Source: Insolitispirillum peregrinum
Lineage (GTDB): Bacteria > Pseudomonadota > Alphaproteobacteria > Rhodospirillales > Rhodospirillaceae
DNA: 64,000 nucleotides
Assembly (NCBI RefSeq): GCF_900156605.1
Contig: NZ_FTOA01000003.1
Coordinates: forward strand, 620,001 to 684,000
Reading direction: 5' to 3'
Within the stretch, counting starts at the first letter, position 1. Each line of letters opens with the position of its first letter. The translations under genes were made by a program, and so were the position numbers. Shown piece after piece: positions 29,450 through 39,363 of this stretch. The notes beneath the pieces are model-generated. The model did no database searches. It was not told where the DNA came from and worked only from the letters and a program-made list of their open reading frames with translations.

Positions 29450-29488
29450 CCGGTCTGGTCCGGTTTGTTTCCGGGCCAGATCGGGAGA
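29450..29488. terminator. Putative bidirectional hairpin between gcvPB and clcA
   Basis: The short gap between convergent genes holds an imperfect long hairpin, CCGGTCTGGTCCGG against CCGGGCCAGATCGG around a TTTGTTT loop. No strong U-run follows on either strand. Position suggests a shared terminator. Confidence 0.55.
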
Positions 29489-29491
29489 AGT

Positions 29492-30829
29492 TTACTTTTG
29501 CCCGGGTGTTTTCTCTTCCGGTGCAGGAGCCGACTGGGCCCCAAGAAACGACTGGGCAAGTGTGCGGTACATCGGCTGGGTATTCACCAGCCGTGATGCC
29601 CCAAAGGCCAGCATGGCAGTGGCCAGCAACGGCAGGGTCAGGGCCTGACCATCGGTCATTTCCATCACGATCACCACCGCGGTAATCGGGGCCTGCACCA
29701 CGCCGGTGAAATAGCCGACCATCCCCAGAATGGCCAGTGCTCCCAGCGGGACAGCGGGCAGATAGGGGGCCAGGCTGCCGCCCAGACCGGCCCCGATCGA
29801 CAGCGACGGGGCAAAGATGCCACCGGGAATACCGCTGATATAAGACAGGGCCGAGGCCAGCATTTTCAGCACCCCAAAGCCACCGGGCAAGGTGCTGGTG
29901 CCTTCGAGGATGCTGCGGGCTTCCTCATAGCCGGTGCCATAGATGCTGTTGCCGGAAATCAGCCCCAGCAGGGCCACCCCCAGCCCACACAAACCGGCAA
30001 AGGCGTAAGGGTGGGTCTTGATCGCTCCGCCCATCAGCCCCGGCAATCCACGGGCAAAGGCCAGCAGCACACGGGTAAAGGCCCCGCCGATCACTCCGCC
30101 GCCAATGCCGCAGATCAGCACCGGTTTCCACGCCGTCGCCAGCTCGAGGGTGGCGCTGGTGTGACCGAAATAGGTGTAGTTGCCCATCAGGGCGATGGCG
30201 GTGATCCCGGCGATGATCACCGTGGTCAGCACCGTACCGCTGGTGCGTTCCTCGAACGAGCGCGACAGTTCTTCGATGGCAAACACCACTCCGGCCAGCG
30301 GGGTGTTGAAGGCCGCCGCCACTCCGGCAGCGCCTCCGGCCAGAATCAGCGTGCGCTCGATCCCCTGAATTGGAATGCGTACCCAGCGGCCCAGCGTGTG
30401 CATGATGGCCGCCCCCACCTGCACTGTCGGGCCTTCGCGCCCGATGGAGGCTCCGGCGCACAGGCCAATGGTGGTCAGCACCACTTTACCGACGGCAATC
30501 CGCAGCGACAGTACGGCATTGCGGTCTTCGGCGTGGGCCAGCTTGGTCGCCGCGATGGTCTGGGGAATGCCGCTGCCCTGTGCGCCGGGGAAGACGCGGC
30601 GTGTCAGCCACAGCACCAGCACAAACCCTGCGGGGGTGATGATCAGCGCCAGCAGGGGGCTCCACGACAGGGCCAGCTTGAACAGGGCGCTGCCATGGGA
30701 ACTCAGCCATTCAAAGCTGACCGCCGCGACGGCGACCATCACCGCGCCTGCCCAGAATAGCAGGCGATGCAGCCAGACCTGCATGGAGTAGCGCGGATGC
30801 TGCCACAGGCGGCGTAAGCGGTGCGACAC
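29492..30829 (-). CDS. clcA: ClC-family chloride/proton antiporter
   Basis: Protein of 445 residues with the ClC repeat of about 18 membrane helices. Selectivity motifs are present: GSGIPQ (central Ser of the anion site), GREGPTVQ with the gating Glu, and GGIFAPSLSIG. The internal proton Glu is present in VVFAIEELSRSFEE, so it should exchange protons for chloride rather than act as a channel. No CBS domains follow. Ser rather than Pro in the first motif favours chloride over nitrate. Confidence 0.94.
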   Translation of the reverse strand: MSHRLRRLWQHPRYSMQVWLHRLLFWAGAVMVAVAAVSFEWLSSHGSALFKLALSWSPLLALIITPAGFVLVLWLTRRVFPGAQGSGIPQTIAATKLAHAEDRNAVLSLRIAVGKVVLTTIGLCAGASIGREGPTVQVGAAIMHTLGRWVRIPIQGIERTLILAGGAAGVAAAFNTPLAGVVFAIEELSRSFEERTSGTVLTTVIIAGITAIALMGNYTYFGHTSATLELATAWKPVLICGIGGGVIGGAFTRVLLAFARGLPGLMGGAIKTHPYAFAGLCGLGVALLGLISGNSIYGTGYEEARSILEGTSTLPGGFGVLKMLASALSYISGIPGGIFAPSLSIGAGLGGSLAPYLPAVPLGALAILGMVGYFTGVVQAPITAVVIVMEMTDGQALTLPLLATAMLAFGASRLVNTQPMYRTLAQSFLGAQSAPAPEEKTPGQK

Positions 30830-31284
30830 GACCGATTCTCCTTATCGGATATCAGGTATGGGGATGTTTGTCTGTTTCCTCAGGGATAGGCCCTTTTGGC
30901 AGGATGAACAACCTGTTGAGTCGGGATGTTAAACTAACTTAACCATCGAGATTGAATGGTATGAATAGTCTGTATTTTTTTATGAATATTTTTTGGAGTG
31001 AATCCCCCTGTTTTACCCACCTGCATGTGGAATTAATTGGGGCGTGGTATTGATTATTGTTGGAATATATGTGCATATTGTGTGTGAGTGAATAAAATTC
31101 TCATCAAACAAAGTCATTCTTGGGCGGCGGTGCGTTGATTTTCTTGAGGAAAACAACGTTAGTAGTGGGATGGCTGGTCGTGCCATCTTGAGACCGTGCA
31201 TGTTCTGACTCGCGGGCGTACCCGTGGTAACGAACCATGCGGCGGATCAGGAAATGTTCTCGATGCTGGTCTTGGGCGGAAAAC
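30830..31284. other. AT-rich divergent intergenic region
   Basis: 455 bp between the divergent clcA and the first chemoreceptor, clearly richer in A and T than the surroundings (for example TATTTTTTTATGAATATTTT near 30975). It must hold promoters in both directions. I could not identify convincing -35/-10 or flagellar sigma-28 boxes, and no gene was recognised. Confidence 0.4.
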
Positions 31285-32952
31285 ATGAACAATCTGAAAA
31301 TCAAGTTTAAAATCATTCTGGTCGTCATGCTGATGGGGCTGGTCACCATTGGCGGCGTGATCTATGCCTCCGTCTCGATGCGCTCGATTGATGACTCGTA
31401 CAGCATGATGTTTGATCATGAAGCGCAATCGATGGTCAGCAGCGTGCGGGCCAATCGCTACCTGATGGACTATCGTGCCAACACCTATGCACTGGCACTG
31501 GAAACCGATGGTGCCCGGAAGGCGGAGCTGCAGTCACGGCTCGGGAAGGTCAAGGAGGCTTATTTTACCCATCTGGGGACGGTCAAGACGCTGACCCCTG
31601 CCTATGGTGTACGGGTTGACGAGATCGCTCTGGAAGCCCAGCGGGTTTTTGCGGGCTGTCAGACCGCCTTGTCCGCCGCATCTGCTGACGCGATCGGCAC
31701 CTCGTTGCGTGAGACGTGTGATCCCGGTATCGACAGCGTGCTCGGCAAGCAGGAGATCCTCCGTGATCTGGTCAATGCTGACAGTACTCGGCTGTCTGAC
31801 TCTTTGACCGCGCAGACCAACCAGATCATCATCACAATCGTGGGGGTGGTTGCTGTCGGGCTGCTGTGCGGTGTGGGGGTGTCGCTGTGGATTTCGAGCC
31901 GCTATATCGTCGGTCCCATGCATGCCTTGACGCTGGTCATGCAGCGGTTGTCCTCGCGCGACGTGTCGGTTGACGTTCCGTCGCGGGGGCAGACCGACGA
32001 AATCGGTGACATGGCGCAGACGGTCGAGGTTTTCAAGGCTGCGATCATCGAGCAGATGGCGCAGGAACAGCGGGAAAAGGCCGATGTGGCCCAGCGGGAA
32101 CAGCGCAGTCGGGTGATTGCCAATCTGACGCAAACCTTTGATGCGACGGTCACCGGTGTTCTGGAGGTGGTCAGCAGTGCCAGCACCGAGCTGGAGGCAA
32201 CCGCTGCCTCCATGGCCAACGGGGCCGAGCAGAGCAATCGGCAGGCCGCCACCGCGGCGACCGCTACCGAAGCCGCGGCCAGTGCAGTGCAAACGGTTGC
32301 CGCCGCCGCCGAAGAGTTGACGGCATCAATCCGCGAGATTGGCCGTCAGGTCAGCGAGGCCAGTCTGGCTGCCGGTCATGCATCCGAGGATGCAGAGCGC
32401 ACCAACCGGACGGTGCAGGAACTGGCGGGGACGGCAGCACGCATTGGTGATGTGGTCAGTCTGATCAGTGACATCGCCAACCAGACCAACCTGCTGGCGC
32501 TGAATGCGACCATCGAGGCGGCGCGGGCCGGGGATGCTGGCAAGGGATTTTCGGTGGTGGCCAACGAGGTGAAAAACCTCGCCAGCCAGACCGCGAAGGC
32601 CACCGAAGAAATCGGCAGCCAGATCGGGCAGGTGCAAACCCAGACCCAGAACGTGGTCGGGGCCATTGCCCAGATTGTGCGACGCATCACTGAAATCAGC
32701 AGCATTTCCGGGGCGATTGCCGCTGCCGTCGAACAGCAGTCGGCAGCAACGGCGGAAATCGCCAGCAATGTTCAGCAGGCCGCTGAAGGAACGACACTGG
32801 TGTCGGCCAGCATCAGCGGTGTCAGCGATGCGGCGGCGATGACTGGTGTGGCATCACAGCAGGTTCTGGGGTCGGCGGCGTCGCTGTCTGCCGAAGCCGA
32901 TCACCTGAAGACCATCGTGACGGCCTTCCTGCGCGATGTGCGGGCGGCATAG
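31285..32952 (+). CDS. Methyl-accepting chemotaxis protein (copy 1 of tandem pair)
   Basis: Chemoreceptor of 555 residues from the ATG at 31285 (frame open from 31237). TM1 is about residues 8-30, followed by a four-helix-bundle periplasmic sensor of about 155 residues. TM2 is about 188-208, then a HAMP domain. The cytoplasmic signalling hairpin has the conserved tip [20 protein letters not shown]. It ends FLRDVRAA, so it lacks the CheR/CheB-binding pentapeptide. It signals to CheA/CheW; the ligand is unknown. The signalling half is nearly identical to the gene at 33551, whereas the sensors have diverged. Confidence 0.95.
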   Translation: MNNLKIKFKIILVVMLMGLVTIGGVIYASVSMRSIDDSYSMMFDHEAQSMVSSVRANRYLMDYRANTYALALETDGARKAELQSRLGKVKEAYFTHLGTVKTLTPAYGVRVDEIALEAQRVFAGCQTALSAASADAIGTSLRETCDPGIDSVLGKQEILRDLVNADSTRLSDSLTAQTNQIIITIVGVVAVGLLCGVGVSLWISSRYIVGPMHALTLVMQRLSSRDVSVDVPSRGQTDEIGDMAQTVEVFKAAIIEQMAQEQREKADVAQREQRSRVIANLTQTFDATVTGVLEVVSSASTELEATAASMANGAEQSNRQAATAATATEAAASAVQTVAAAAEELTASIREIGRQVSEASLAAGHASEDAERTNRTVQELAGTAARIGDVVSLISDIANQTNLLALNATIEAARAGDAGKGFSVVANEVKNLASQTAKATEEIGSQIGQVQTQTQNVVGAIAQIVRRITEISSISGAIAAAVEQQSAATAEIASNVQQAAEGTTLVSASISGVSDAAAMTGVASQQVLGSAASLSAEADHLKTIVTAFLRDVRAA

Positions 32953-32961
32953 GCATCTGTG

Positions 32962-32998
32962 TGACGGGCGGGGGAGGCTGGTGTGGGCCTCCCCCGTC
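32962..32998 (+). terminator. GC-rich hairpin after first chemoreceptor
   Basis: Stem GGGGGAGGC / GCCTCCCCC around TGGTGTGG, with GAC/GTC outside, 10 bp after the stop codon. There is no U-run, so termination may be Rho-assisted or the hairpin may protect the mRNA 3' end. Confidence 0.5.
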
Positions 32999-33099
32999 AG
33001 TTCGTGTCCAGCCGAGGATCGCCTTGCGGCACTGGTTTACACAAAATAACTTTGATATATCAATATATTATGAATTTTATCCTTAAGCGTGACCACCGT

Positions 33100-33235
33100 A
33101 CACGACAGTTGGCAAGAAAGTGCAGGCTGCCGCCTGGAACCGCCTGATGCCTCGAGCCCCCATTTTTTCCTGGGCTATCAAATCAATGGGGTCCGGGGCC
33201 TCAAGGCTCCGGCGAGGTGTGGAGCAGCACTCCAT
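33100..33235. repeat. Composite structured repeat, copy 3 (one end lost)
   Basis: Reverse-orientation copy between the two chemoreceptor genes. One terminal repeat (ACACGACAGT, 33100-33109) remains; the opposite end after the TGGAGCAGCACTCCA hairpin (about 33235) is lost. The GGYA-loop hairpin persists as CAGGC/GCCTG (33123-33136). The GGGGCC stem is weakened to GGGGCC/GGCTCC. The rest of the 32999-33550 gap is AT-rich and holds only the promoter of the second receptor, as far as I can see. Confidence 0.8.
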
Positions 33236-33550
33236 GAAATCTGATGACAAGATACCATTGTAATTTGATGGTTATATAAAGGTTTAGACTTTTTCACAAG
33301 CACACCGGCAGAATTAAACATCATTAAGCCCTTCCAGAAAAAGAATTTTTCCTTATCTCTGTAGAGGATATCCTTGGCAGGTGATCTTTTTTGTTGATGA
33401 AAGTGATCCATTTTTGTCAGGGAAGCGTACCACCAAGGGCAGGCTGAATTCTCTCCGTCTGCTCGAAACGGTGTGAACCTCTACCATCCCGGAAAGGCTC
33501 CCGATCCGGCCCGATCGGAAAGCCCGCTGGTGAAAGAGCGGAAAGCGGAC

Positions 33551-35218
33551 ATGAAAAACCTGAATATCAAATTCAAAATCATTCTGGTGGTCGTGGTGAT
33601 GGGTTTGATCACCATCGGCGGGGGCATCTATGCAACCGTGTCCATGCGCTCGATTGATACAGCCTATAGCCAGATGCTTGACCATGAAGCCAAATCGGCG
33701 CTGAGCAGTGTGCGGGCCAATCAGGCGCTGCTGTCCTATCGCACGACGGCCTATGTGTTGGCCGTGGAAAACGGCGAGGCCAAAAGAAACGAGTTGCGGC
33801 AGCAGCTTGATCAGGCACAGGCGGGGTATTTCCAGCATCTGGACGCCATCAAGGCCCAGACACCTGATTTTGCCTCGCGGGTTGACGAGGTGGCCATTGA
33901 TGCACAAGGGGTCTTTGCCGCCTGCCGTTCGGCCCTTGCCGCCTCGTCTCCGGCGGCGCTGCTGGCATCGTTGCAGGGGTCCTGTGACCCTGCGCTGGCC
34001 GCGCTGACCACCCATCAGCGTACGGTTCGGGAAGCCATCGAGAGTGGAACCGACCGGGTGTCAGGTTTTTTGACCGACCAGACTGACCGGATCATCACCA
34101 CCTCGCTGGTGGTGGTCGGTGTTGGCTTGCTGGCGGGTGTGGTGCTGTCGCTGTGGATTGCCAGCCACTATATTGTCAGGCCGCTGGATGCCCTGACGCA
34201 GGTGATGCAACGGCTGGCCAAACGCGACCTGTCGGTTGATATCCCGTCGCAGGAGCGGCAGGACGAAATTGGCGATATGGCGCGGACGGTTGAGGTGTTC
34301 AAAACGGCACTCATCGAACGTCGGGCGCAGGAACAGCGGGAAAAGGAAGAGGTGGCCCAACGGGAACAGCGGGCCCGCCTGATTGCCGACCTGACGCAGA
34401 CCTTTGATACCACGGTCAGCGGGGTGCTGGGGATTGTCAGCGACGCCAGCGTGGAGCTGGAGGCCACCGCCACCACCATGGCCAGCGGAGCCGAGCAAAG
34501 CAACCAGCAGGCCACCACCGTCGCTGCCGCCACCGAAGAAGCGGCCAGTGCGGTGCAGACGGTTGCCTCGGCGGCGGAAGAACTGTCGGCATCCATCCGT
34601 GAGATCGCCCGTCAGGTCAACGAAGCCAGCCTGATCGCCAACCATGCCTCGGCTGACGCAGGGCGGACCAACCAGACAGTGCAACACTTGTCGGAAACCG
34701 CTGCCCGCATTGGCGATGTGGTCAGCCTGATCAGTGACATCGCCAACCAGACCAACCTGCTGGCCCTGAATGCCACCATCGAGGCGGCGCGGGCCGGGGA
34801 TGCTGGAAAGGGATTCTCGGTGGTGGCCAACGAGGTCAAGAACCTCGCCAACCAGACCGCCAAGGCCACCGAAGAAATCGGCAACCAGATCGGGCAGGTG
34901 CAAAGCCAGACCCAGAACGTGGTCGGAGCCATTGCCCAGATTGTGCAGCGGATTGCCGAAATCAGCAGCATTTCCGGGGCGATTGCCGCCGCCGTCGAAC
35001 AGCAGTCAGCGGCAACGGCGGAAATCGCCAACAATGTTCAGCAGGCTGCCGAAGGAACGTCGCTGGTGTCGGCCAGCATCAGCGGGGTGAGTGATGCGGC
35101 GGCGATGACCGGCGCGGCATCACAGCAGGTACTGGGGTCGGCAGCATCGCTGTCCGCCGAGGCCGATCACCTGAAGAGCATCGTGACGGCCTTCCTGCGT
35201 GATGTGCGGGCAGCATAA
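33551..35218 (+). CDS. Methyl-accepting chemotaxis protein (copy 2 of tandem pair)
   Basis: Paralogue of the preceding receptor, also 555 residues from the ATG at 33551. The same domains occur in the same order: TM1, four-helix-bundle sensor, TM2, HAMP and signalling hairpin with [20 protein letters not shown]. The C-terminus FLRDVRAA is identical. Sensor differences include [20 protein letters not shown] in place of [20 protein letters not shown]. Tandem duplication with divergence only in the sensor suggests two related ligands. Confidence 0.95.
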   Translation: MKNLNIKFKIILVVVVMGLITIGGGIYATVSMRSIDTAYSQMLDHEAKSALSSVRANQALLSYRTTAYVLAVENGEAKRNELRQQLDQAQAGYFQHLDAIKAQTPDFASRVDEVAIDAQGVFAACRSALAASSPAALLASLQGSCDPALAALTTHQRTVREAIESGTDRVSGFLTDQTDRIITTSLVVVGVGLLAGVVLSLWIASHYIVRPLDALTQVMQRLAKRDLSVDIPSQERQDEIGDMARTVEVFKTALIERRAQEQREKEEVAQREQRARLIADLTQTFDTTVSGVLGIVSDASVELEATATTMASGAEQSNQQATTVAAATEEAASAVQTVASAAEELSASIREIARQVNEASLIANHASADAGRTNQTVQHLSETAARIGDVVSLISDIANQTNLLALNATIEAARAGDAGKGFSVVANEVKNLANQTAKATEEIGNQIGQVQSQTQNVVGAIAQIVQRIAEISSISGAIAAAVEQQSAATAEIANNVQQAAEGTSLVSASISGVSDAAAMTGAASQQVLGSAASLSAEADHLKSIVTAFLRDVRAA

Positions 35219-35225
35219 ACGGTGA

Positions 35226-35262
35226 GATGACGGGGGGGGCGGGGCATTGTGTCCCGCCCCCT
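35226..35262 (+). terminator. GC-rich hairpin after second chemoreceptor
   Basis: Stem GGGGGCGGG / CCCGCCCCC around GCATTGTGT, a few bases after the stop codon, followed by TGTTGCC. Placed like the hairpin after the first receptor. Confidence 0.55.
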
Positions 35263-35276
35263 GTTGCCATGCTGTT

Positions 35277-35370
35277 TAGAGCGTTTTCACACCGAGCGAA
35301 AACGCTCTTCCCTTTTAGGGCCGCATTTTCCGAGCCGTTGACCGGAGACGGTCAACTTGAAAATGCTCTA
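35277..35370. repeat. 94-bp two-hairpin palindromic repeat, copy 2
   Basis: Starts TAGAGC and ends GCTCTA. Hairpin 1 is AGAGCGTTTTC/GAAAACGCTCT, 11 bp and perfect. Hairpin 2 is GTTGACCG-GAGA-CGGTCAAC nested inside GCATTTTC/GAAAATGC. It fills the gap between convergent genes; its last three bases, read on the minus strand, are the TAG stop of the MerR gene. Confidence 0.9.
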
Positions 35371-35766
35371 GTCGTCGCCGGTGGTCAGCAGGTCGCGGCA
35401 CTGGTCTTCGAGGCGGTCGATTTCCTGTAACGTCAGGTCGATGTCCTCGCGCTGGCGGATCAGGCTTTCGCGTCGCTCGCCGAACTTGGCCAGCAGATGG
35501 GCCAACTGCCCGGCTTCGCCCGGTTCTGCATCGTACAGATCAAGGATTTCCTGAATCTCGCGCAGGGAAAATCCCAGCCGCTTGCCACGCAGGATCAGCT
35601 TCAGGCGAACCCGGTCGCGCGGCGAAAAGATGCGCCGCTGGCCGTCACGCACCGGCGCAATCAGGCCCTTGTCCTCGTAAAACCGTATCGCACGGGCGGT
35701 AATGCCGAATTCGTGCGCCAGGTCTGAAATGCCATAGGTCTGTTCGCCGTTCATCGCCGTTTCCAT
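35368..35766 (-). CDS. MerR-family transcriptional regulator
   Basis: 132 residues. The winged helix-turn-helix is YGISDLAHEFGITARAIRFY with EDKGLIAPVRDG, followed by RDRVRLKLILRGKRLGFSLR and a C-terminal dimerisation coiled coil. No Cys cluster for metal binding is present, so it is not a mercury, copper or zinc sensor. It resembles the LiuR-type regulators of acyl-CoA and branched-chain catabolism, but no such genes adjoin it. Its promoter faces mgtE. Confidence 0.88.
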   Translation of the reverse strand: METAMNGEQTYGISDLAHEFGITARAIRFYEDKGLIAPVRDGQRRIFSPRDRVRLKLILRGKRLGFSLREIQEILDLYDAEPGEAGQLAHLLAKFGERRESLIRQREDIDLTLQEIDRLEDQCRDLLTTGDD

Positions 35767-35861
35767 TATGATTGTTTGAGAGCGTACCGCTCTGGATGAG
35801 TTTCCCTTGCTCCAGTTTACGTAAACGGAAAGTGATGTCCAGAGTATCGTTTCTTCTGTGT

Positions 35862-37268
35862 TTACAGCAGGAACAGCGAAGCCAGCCCGAGGAACGAGAA
35901 AAAGCCGACCACATCGGTAACGGTGGTCAGGAACACCGTCGAGGACACCGCCGGGTCAACCTTGAACCGTTCCAGCACCAACGGAATGGCAATTCCGAAC
36001 AGTCCGGCACAGACCATATTGATCACCATTGCGGCGGCAATCACCACCCCCAGGCGACCATCGTCAAACCACAGCCAGGCCACCAGTCCGACCATCACCG
36101 CAAAGGCCAGCCCATTCAGCAGGCCGACCAGCACCTCTTTCCACAGCACCCGGCGGGCATTTTCCGGCACCAGATCCTTCATCGCCAACCCGCGCACGGC
36201 CACGGTCAGGGTCTGGGTTCCGGCATTGCCCCCCATCGAGGCGACAATCGGCATCAGGACGGCGAGGGCAACGATTTTCTCGATGGTGGCTTCAAACATG
36301 CCGATCACCAGCGAGGCCAGCACGGCGGTTCCCAGATTGACCACCAGCCAGGTAAAGCGGCTTCTGGCGGTATCCATCGCCGCCGAATAGAGGCTGGTTT
36401 CCGACAGACCGGCCAGACGCAGCATGTCATCTTCGGCTTCTTCGTCGATCACGTCCACCACGTCATCGACGGTGATGCAGCCGACCAGACGGCCCGAAGC
36501 ATCGACCACCGGAGCCGCCAGCAGGTCGCGCTGGCGGAACAGCAGGGCGATGTCTTCCTGATCCATGGCGGTGGGGATCACCTTCATTTCGGTGCTCATG
36601 AGGTCGCGCAACAGCACCGTGCGGCGGACCTTCAGCAAGGCCGACAGGCGTACCGTTCCCAGCGGGCGGTGGCGCGGATCGACCACGAACAGGGCGTGGA
36701 AGTCATCGGGCATGTTGGCGGCGGTGCGCAGATAGTCCACCGCCTCGCCGACGGTCCAGTATCCGGGAACGGCCACCAGTTCGCGCTGCATGATGCGCCC
36801 GGCGGAATAGTCGGGGAAGGCCAGCGCCTGTTCGATCACCTGCCGTTCTTCGGCGGGCAGGCGGGCCATCACCTTGTCGCGTTCTTCGCTGTCGAGCATG
36901 TCTATCAGATAGACCGCATCGTCGGAATCGAGCACCGCCACCAGCGCGGCAAAGTCGGCATAGCCGAACAGCTCCAGCACTTCCTCGCGGATGGCGGCAT
37001 CCAGCTCGGGGAGAATCTCGGGATTGAACGACGGTTGCAGGATTTTGAGCAGATGGTTGCGCTGTTCGGATGGCAGCCGTTCAATCAGAACGGCGGCATC
37101 GGCGTAATGCAGCCCGATCACCTGCTCCAGCACATGCTCTGTCTGCTGTTCGTCAAGGGCGGTCAGGATTTCGTCGATGAAGTCGGGGTTCAGATCGAAG
37201 CCTTCGTCTCCCGGCACGCTGGCGGGGATTTCCTTACGAATGGGCTTTTGGCTGAAGGAGTCGGTCAT
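35862..37268 (-). CDS. mgtE: MgtE-type magnesium transporter
   Basis: 468 residues from the ATG at 37268, which has AGGAGG 6 nt upstream; the frame is open further, to 37355. Order: MgtE N domain (about 25-135, ALDEQQTEHVLEQVIGLHYA), two CBS domains (about 140-260, VGCITVDDVVDVIDEEAEDD), then five membrane helices with MPIVASMGGNAGTQTLTVAVRG forming the pore. It is a Mg-gated channel in the inner membrane. Known homologues close at high internal Mg through the CBS/N domains. A tRNA gene lies upstream on the same strand. Confidence 0.96.
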   Translation of the reverse strand: MTDSFSQKPIRKEIPASVPGDEGFDLNPDFIDEILTALDEQQTEHVLEQVIGLHYADAAVLIERLPSEQRNHLLKILQPSFNPEILPELDAAIREEVLELFGYADFAALVAVLDSDDAVYLIDMLDSEERDKVMARLPAEERQVIEQALAFPDYSAGRIMQRELVAVPGYWTVGEAVDYLRTAANMPDDFHALFVVDPRHRPLGTVRLSALLKVRRTVLLRDLMSTEMKVIPTAMDQEDIALLFRQRDLLAAPVVDASGRLVGCITVDDVVDVIDEEAEDDMLRLAGLSETSLYSAAMDTARSRFTWLVVNLGTAVLASLVIGMFEATIEKIVALAVLMPIVASMGGNAGTQTLTVAVRGLAMKDLVPENARRVLWKEVLVGLLNGLAFAVMVGLVAWLWFDDGRLGVVIAAAMVINMVCAGLFGIAIPLVLERFKVDPAVSSTVFLTTVTDVVGFFSFLGLASLFLL

Positions 37269-37318
37269 GGGGGACCTCCTGTCAGGGCAACAGCACGCTG
37301 CTTTGTATGAGAGCAACA

Positions 37319-37352
37319 AAAAAGGTCCGCTGTTTGACCAGCGAACCTTTTT
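37319..37352 (-). terminator. Rho-independent terminator after tRNA-Leu
   Basis: Read leftwards: AAGGTTCGCTG, loop GTCAAA, CAGCGGACCTT and then TTTT. It stops the tRNA transcript before mgtE. Confidence 0.88.
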
Positions 37353-37374
37353 CACATCGGCTTCATTTTTAATT

Positions 37375-37461
37375 TGGTGCGGTCGAGAAGACTCGAACTT
37401 CCACCCGTGTTACCGGACAGCGACCTCAACGCTGCGCGTCTACCAATTCCGCCACGACCGC
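37375..37461 (-). tRNA. tRNA-Leu (anticodon GAG)
   Basis: 87 nt with the encoded CCA. The acceptor stem is GCGGTCG/CGACCGC. The D arm includes GAATTGGTAGACGC. The anticodon arm CAGCG-TTGAGGT-CGCTG gives GAG at positions 34-36. The long class II variable arm GTCCGGTAACACGG and the T arm GGTTCGAGTCT-like stem-loop (GAAGTTCGAGTCTTC) are present. It reads CUC and CUU codons. A terminator follows. Confidence 0.97.
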
Positions 37462-37630
37462 ATGAAATTAAAAACGTTACCATTTTTCGGCTGGCGCTTC
37501 TTCTAACCGAAGATTTGCCGAATGCCAAGCCCGAATTTTCAGAAAGGCCAATATATTTTTTTATCGGCCCCCTTGCCTTCCGGGGAGCGGTGTCTTAGCA
37601 CTCTGGGGGTTGGTGATCAAGAGGAAAATG

Positions 37631-38347
37631 ATGGTGTTCTCAACTCCGCAGTGGCCGGCCCCGCAATGGCGGATCAGTGACGCGCTGATCGACTATCCCG
37701 TTTCGCTGGCCGGGATGGAACAGCGGGTGTTGCAGATCCGCGACCAGCAGGCCGATGAACTGGTCTGGCTGCTGGAACATCCCCCCCTGTACACCGCAGG
37801 CACCAGCGCCCGCAGTGAAGACCTGTTGGCCCCGGAACGCTTCCCGGTCTATGACGCCGGGCGGGGCGGGCAATATACCTATCACGGGCCGGGCCAGCGG
37901 GTTGGCTATCTGATGCTGGACCTCAAACGGCGCACGCCGGATATCCGCTGTTATGTTCATGCGCTGGAAGAGTGGCTGATCAAGGCGCTGGACCGCTTCA
38001 ACGTCAAGGGTGAGCGCCGCAGCGACCGGGTCGGCATCTGGGTTGCCCGTGGCATGGGGCGGGAAGACAAGATTGCCGCCATCGGCGTGCGGGTGCGGCG
38101 CTGGGTGACCTTCCACGGCTTTTCGCTGAACGTTGAACCGGACCTCAGCCACTTTCAGGGCATCGTGCCGTGCGGCATCAGCCAGCATGGCGTCACCAGC
38201 CTGTGGGATCTGGGCCTGCATGTGACGATGGAAGAGGTGGACAGTGCCCTGCTGGCGACCTTCCCCGAGGTGTTCGGCGAACAGGCCGACGGCCCGATGC
38301 GGCTGGGTGGTTTGCCCGAGGGGGTTAGCTGCGTGGTGACGCGGTAA
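37631..38347 (+). CDS. lipB: Lipoyl(octanoyl) transferase LipB
   Basis: Transfers octanoate from acyl carrier protein to lipoyl domains such as GcvH. About 238 residues. Motifs are [20 protein letters not shown], the catalytic Lys in [24 protein letters not shown] and the catalytic Cys in [12 protein letters not shown]. The start is uncertain between adjacent ATGs at 37628 and 37631; AGAGGA upstream suits the second. Its 3' end overlaps the convergent LysR gene by 23 bp. Confidence 0.95.
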   Translation: MVFSTPQWPAPQWRISDALIDYPVSLAGMEQRVLQIRDQQADELVWLLEHPPLYTAGTSARSEDLLAPERFPVYDAGRGGQYTYHGPGQRVGYLMLDLKRRTPDIRCYVHALEEWLIKALDRFNVKGERRSDRVGIWVARGMGREDKIAAIGVRVRRWVTFHGFSLNVEPDLSHFQGIVPCGISQHGVTSLWDLGLHVTMEEVDSALLATFPEVFGEQADGPMRLGGLPEGVSCVVTR

Positions 38348-39239
38348 GGTCGGGTGATGGGCTGGCTGAACGGGCTTCGCTGATCAGCCAGTCGGCAAAT
38401 ATCTGGATCGGCCCGTCACTCAGGCGGATTGGCTCGGGCAGGACGAGGCAAAAGGTCTTGGCGATCGACGTGCCCGCAGGCCATGGCGCGACCAGATGAC
38501 CCTCGGCCAGCTCGGACTCGATGTACAGGCGGGGGACCAGCGCAACACCCAGCCCCGCCAGTGCTGCCGCGATTTGCATGGAATGGAGATCGTAACGCGC
38601 TCCGGTCGCCGGATTGCTCAACACGATGCCGCTTTCCTGCGCATAGTCCTGCCAGGCGTCCGGGTTCTGGCGACGGTGCAGGCGGGGCAGCTCATCCAGT
38701 GATCCACCCCGTTCGACCAGCGCCGGGTGGCACACCGGCACCAGTGTTTCATGCAGCAGTCGATGGGTGCGCATTCCGGTCCAGGCGGGGTGCTCGAAAT
38801 GGATTGCCGCATCAAAGCCACTCCCCGCCAGCACAAACGGCTCCATCCGCTCGGCAAGATGCACGGTGATCTTGGGATGCCGGGCATGAAACCGTGCCAG
38901 CCGGGGAATCAGCCAGCGGCTGGCAAAGGTCGGCAGGGTGGCAATGTCGAGGCTGGCACCGTCGCTGGGCTGGCCCATCAGGTACTGGCTGTCCCGCTCC
39001 AGCCGGTCGAGGGTCTCGCGAACCTGCACGGCATAACGCGCCCCATTGGGCAGCAACCGGACCCGATTGCCGACCCGTTCAAACAGCATCACCCCAAGGA
39101 ACGCCTCCAGTCGCCCGATCTGGCGGCTGATGGCGCCTTCGGTCAGGGCCAGTTCGTCGGCAGCGCGGGCAAAGGTGCCGTGGCGGGCTGCGGCCTCGAA
39201 GGCCAGCAGGGCGGAGGGACTGGGGATTTTGCGGCGCAT
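38325..39239 (-). CDS. LysR-family transcriptional regulator (GcvA-like)
   Basis: 304 residues. The N-terminal winged helix-turn-helix is [20 protein letters not shown] with [20 protein letters not shown]. The effector-binding domain starts near residue 90, with [20 protein letters not shown] typical of the GcvA subgroup. It is divergent from the two-gene unit at 39364-40760, so it probably controls it. The intergenic region has several GATC-containing palindromes, including GATCTT-N5-AAGATC at 39262-39278. The effector is unknown. Confidence 0.92.
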   Translation of the reverse strand: MRRKIPSPSALLAFEAAARHGTFARAADELALTEGAISRQIGRLEAFLGVMLFERVGNRVRLLPNGARYAVQVRETLDRLERDSQYLMGQPSDGASLDIATLPTFASRWLIPRLARFHARHPKITVHLAERMEPFVLAGSGFDAAIHFEHPAWTGMRTHRLLHETLVPVCHPALVERGGSLDELPRLHRRQNPDAWQDYAQESGIVLSNPATGARYDLHSMQIAAALAGLGVALVPRLYIESELAEGHLVAPWPAGTSIAKTFCLVLPEPIRLSDGPIQIFADWLISEARSASPSPDLTASPRS

Positions 39240-39314
39240 CAGCGGCTTCCTTGGCGGGCATGATCTTGAGCAAAGATCACTGAAGCATGATCAGATGTCG
39301 ATATATAGCCGGAA

Positions 39315-39358
39315 AACCCCTGTCTATCATGATTAAAGATCAATAACAGACAGGGGTT
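39315..39358 (+). promoter_or_regulatory. Perfect inverted repeat overlapping the 39364 ribosome-binding site
   Basis: AACCCCTGTCT (39315-39325) and AGACAGGGGTT (39348-39358) are perfect 11-bp arms with 22 bp between. The right arm contains the AGGGG ribosome-binding site for the ATG at 39364. In RNA it would sequester that site; in DNA it could be an operator for the divergent LysR protein. The inter-arm segment also has CATGATTAAAGATCA. Confidence 0.6.
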
Positions 39359-39363
39359 AGACG

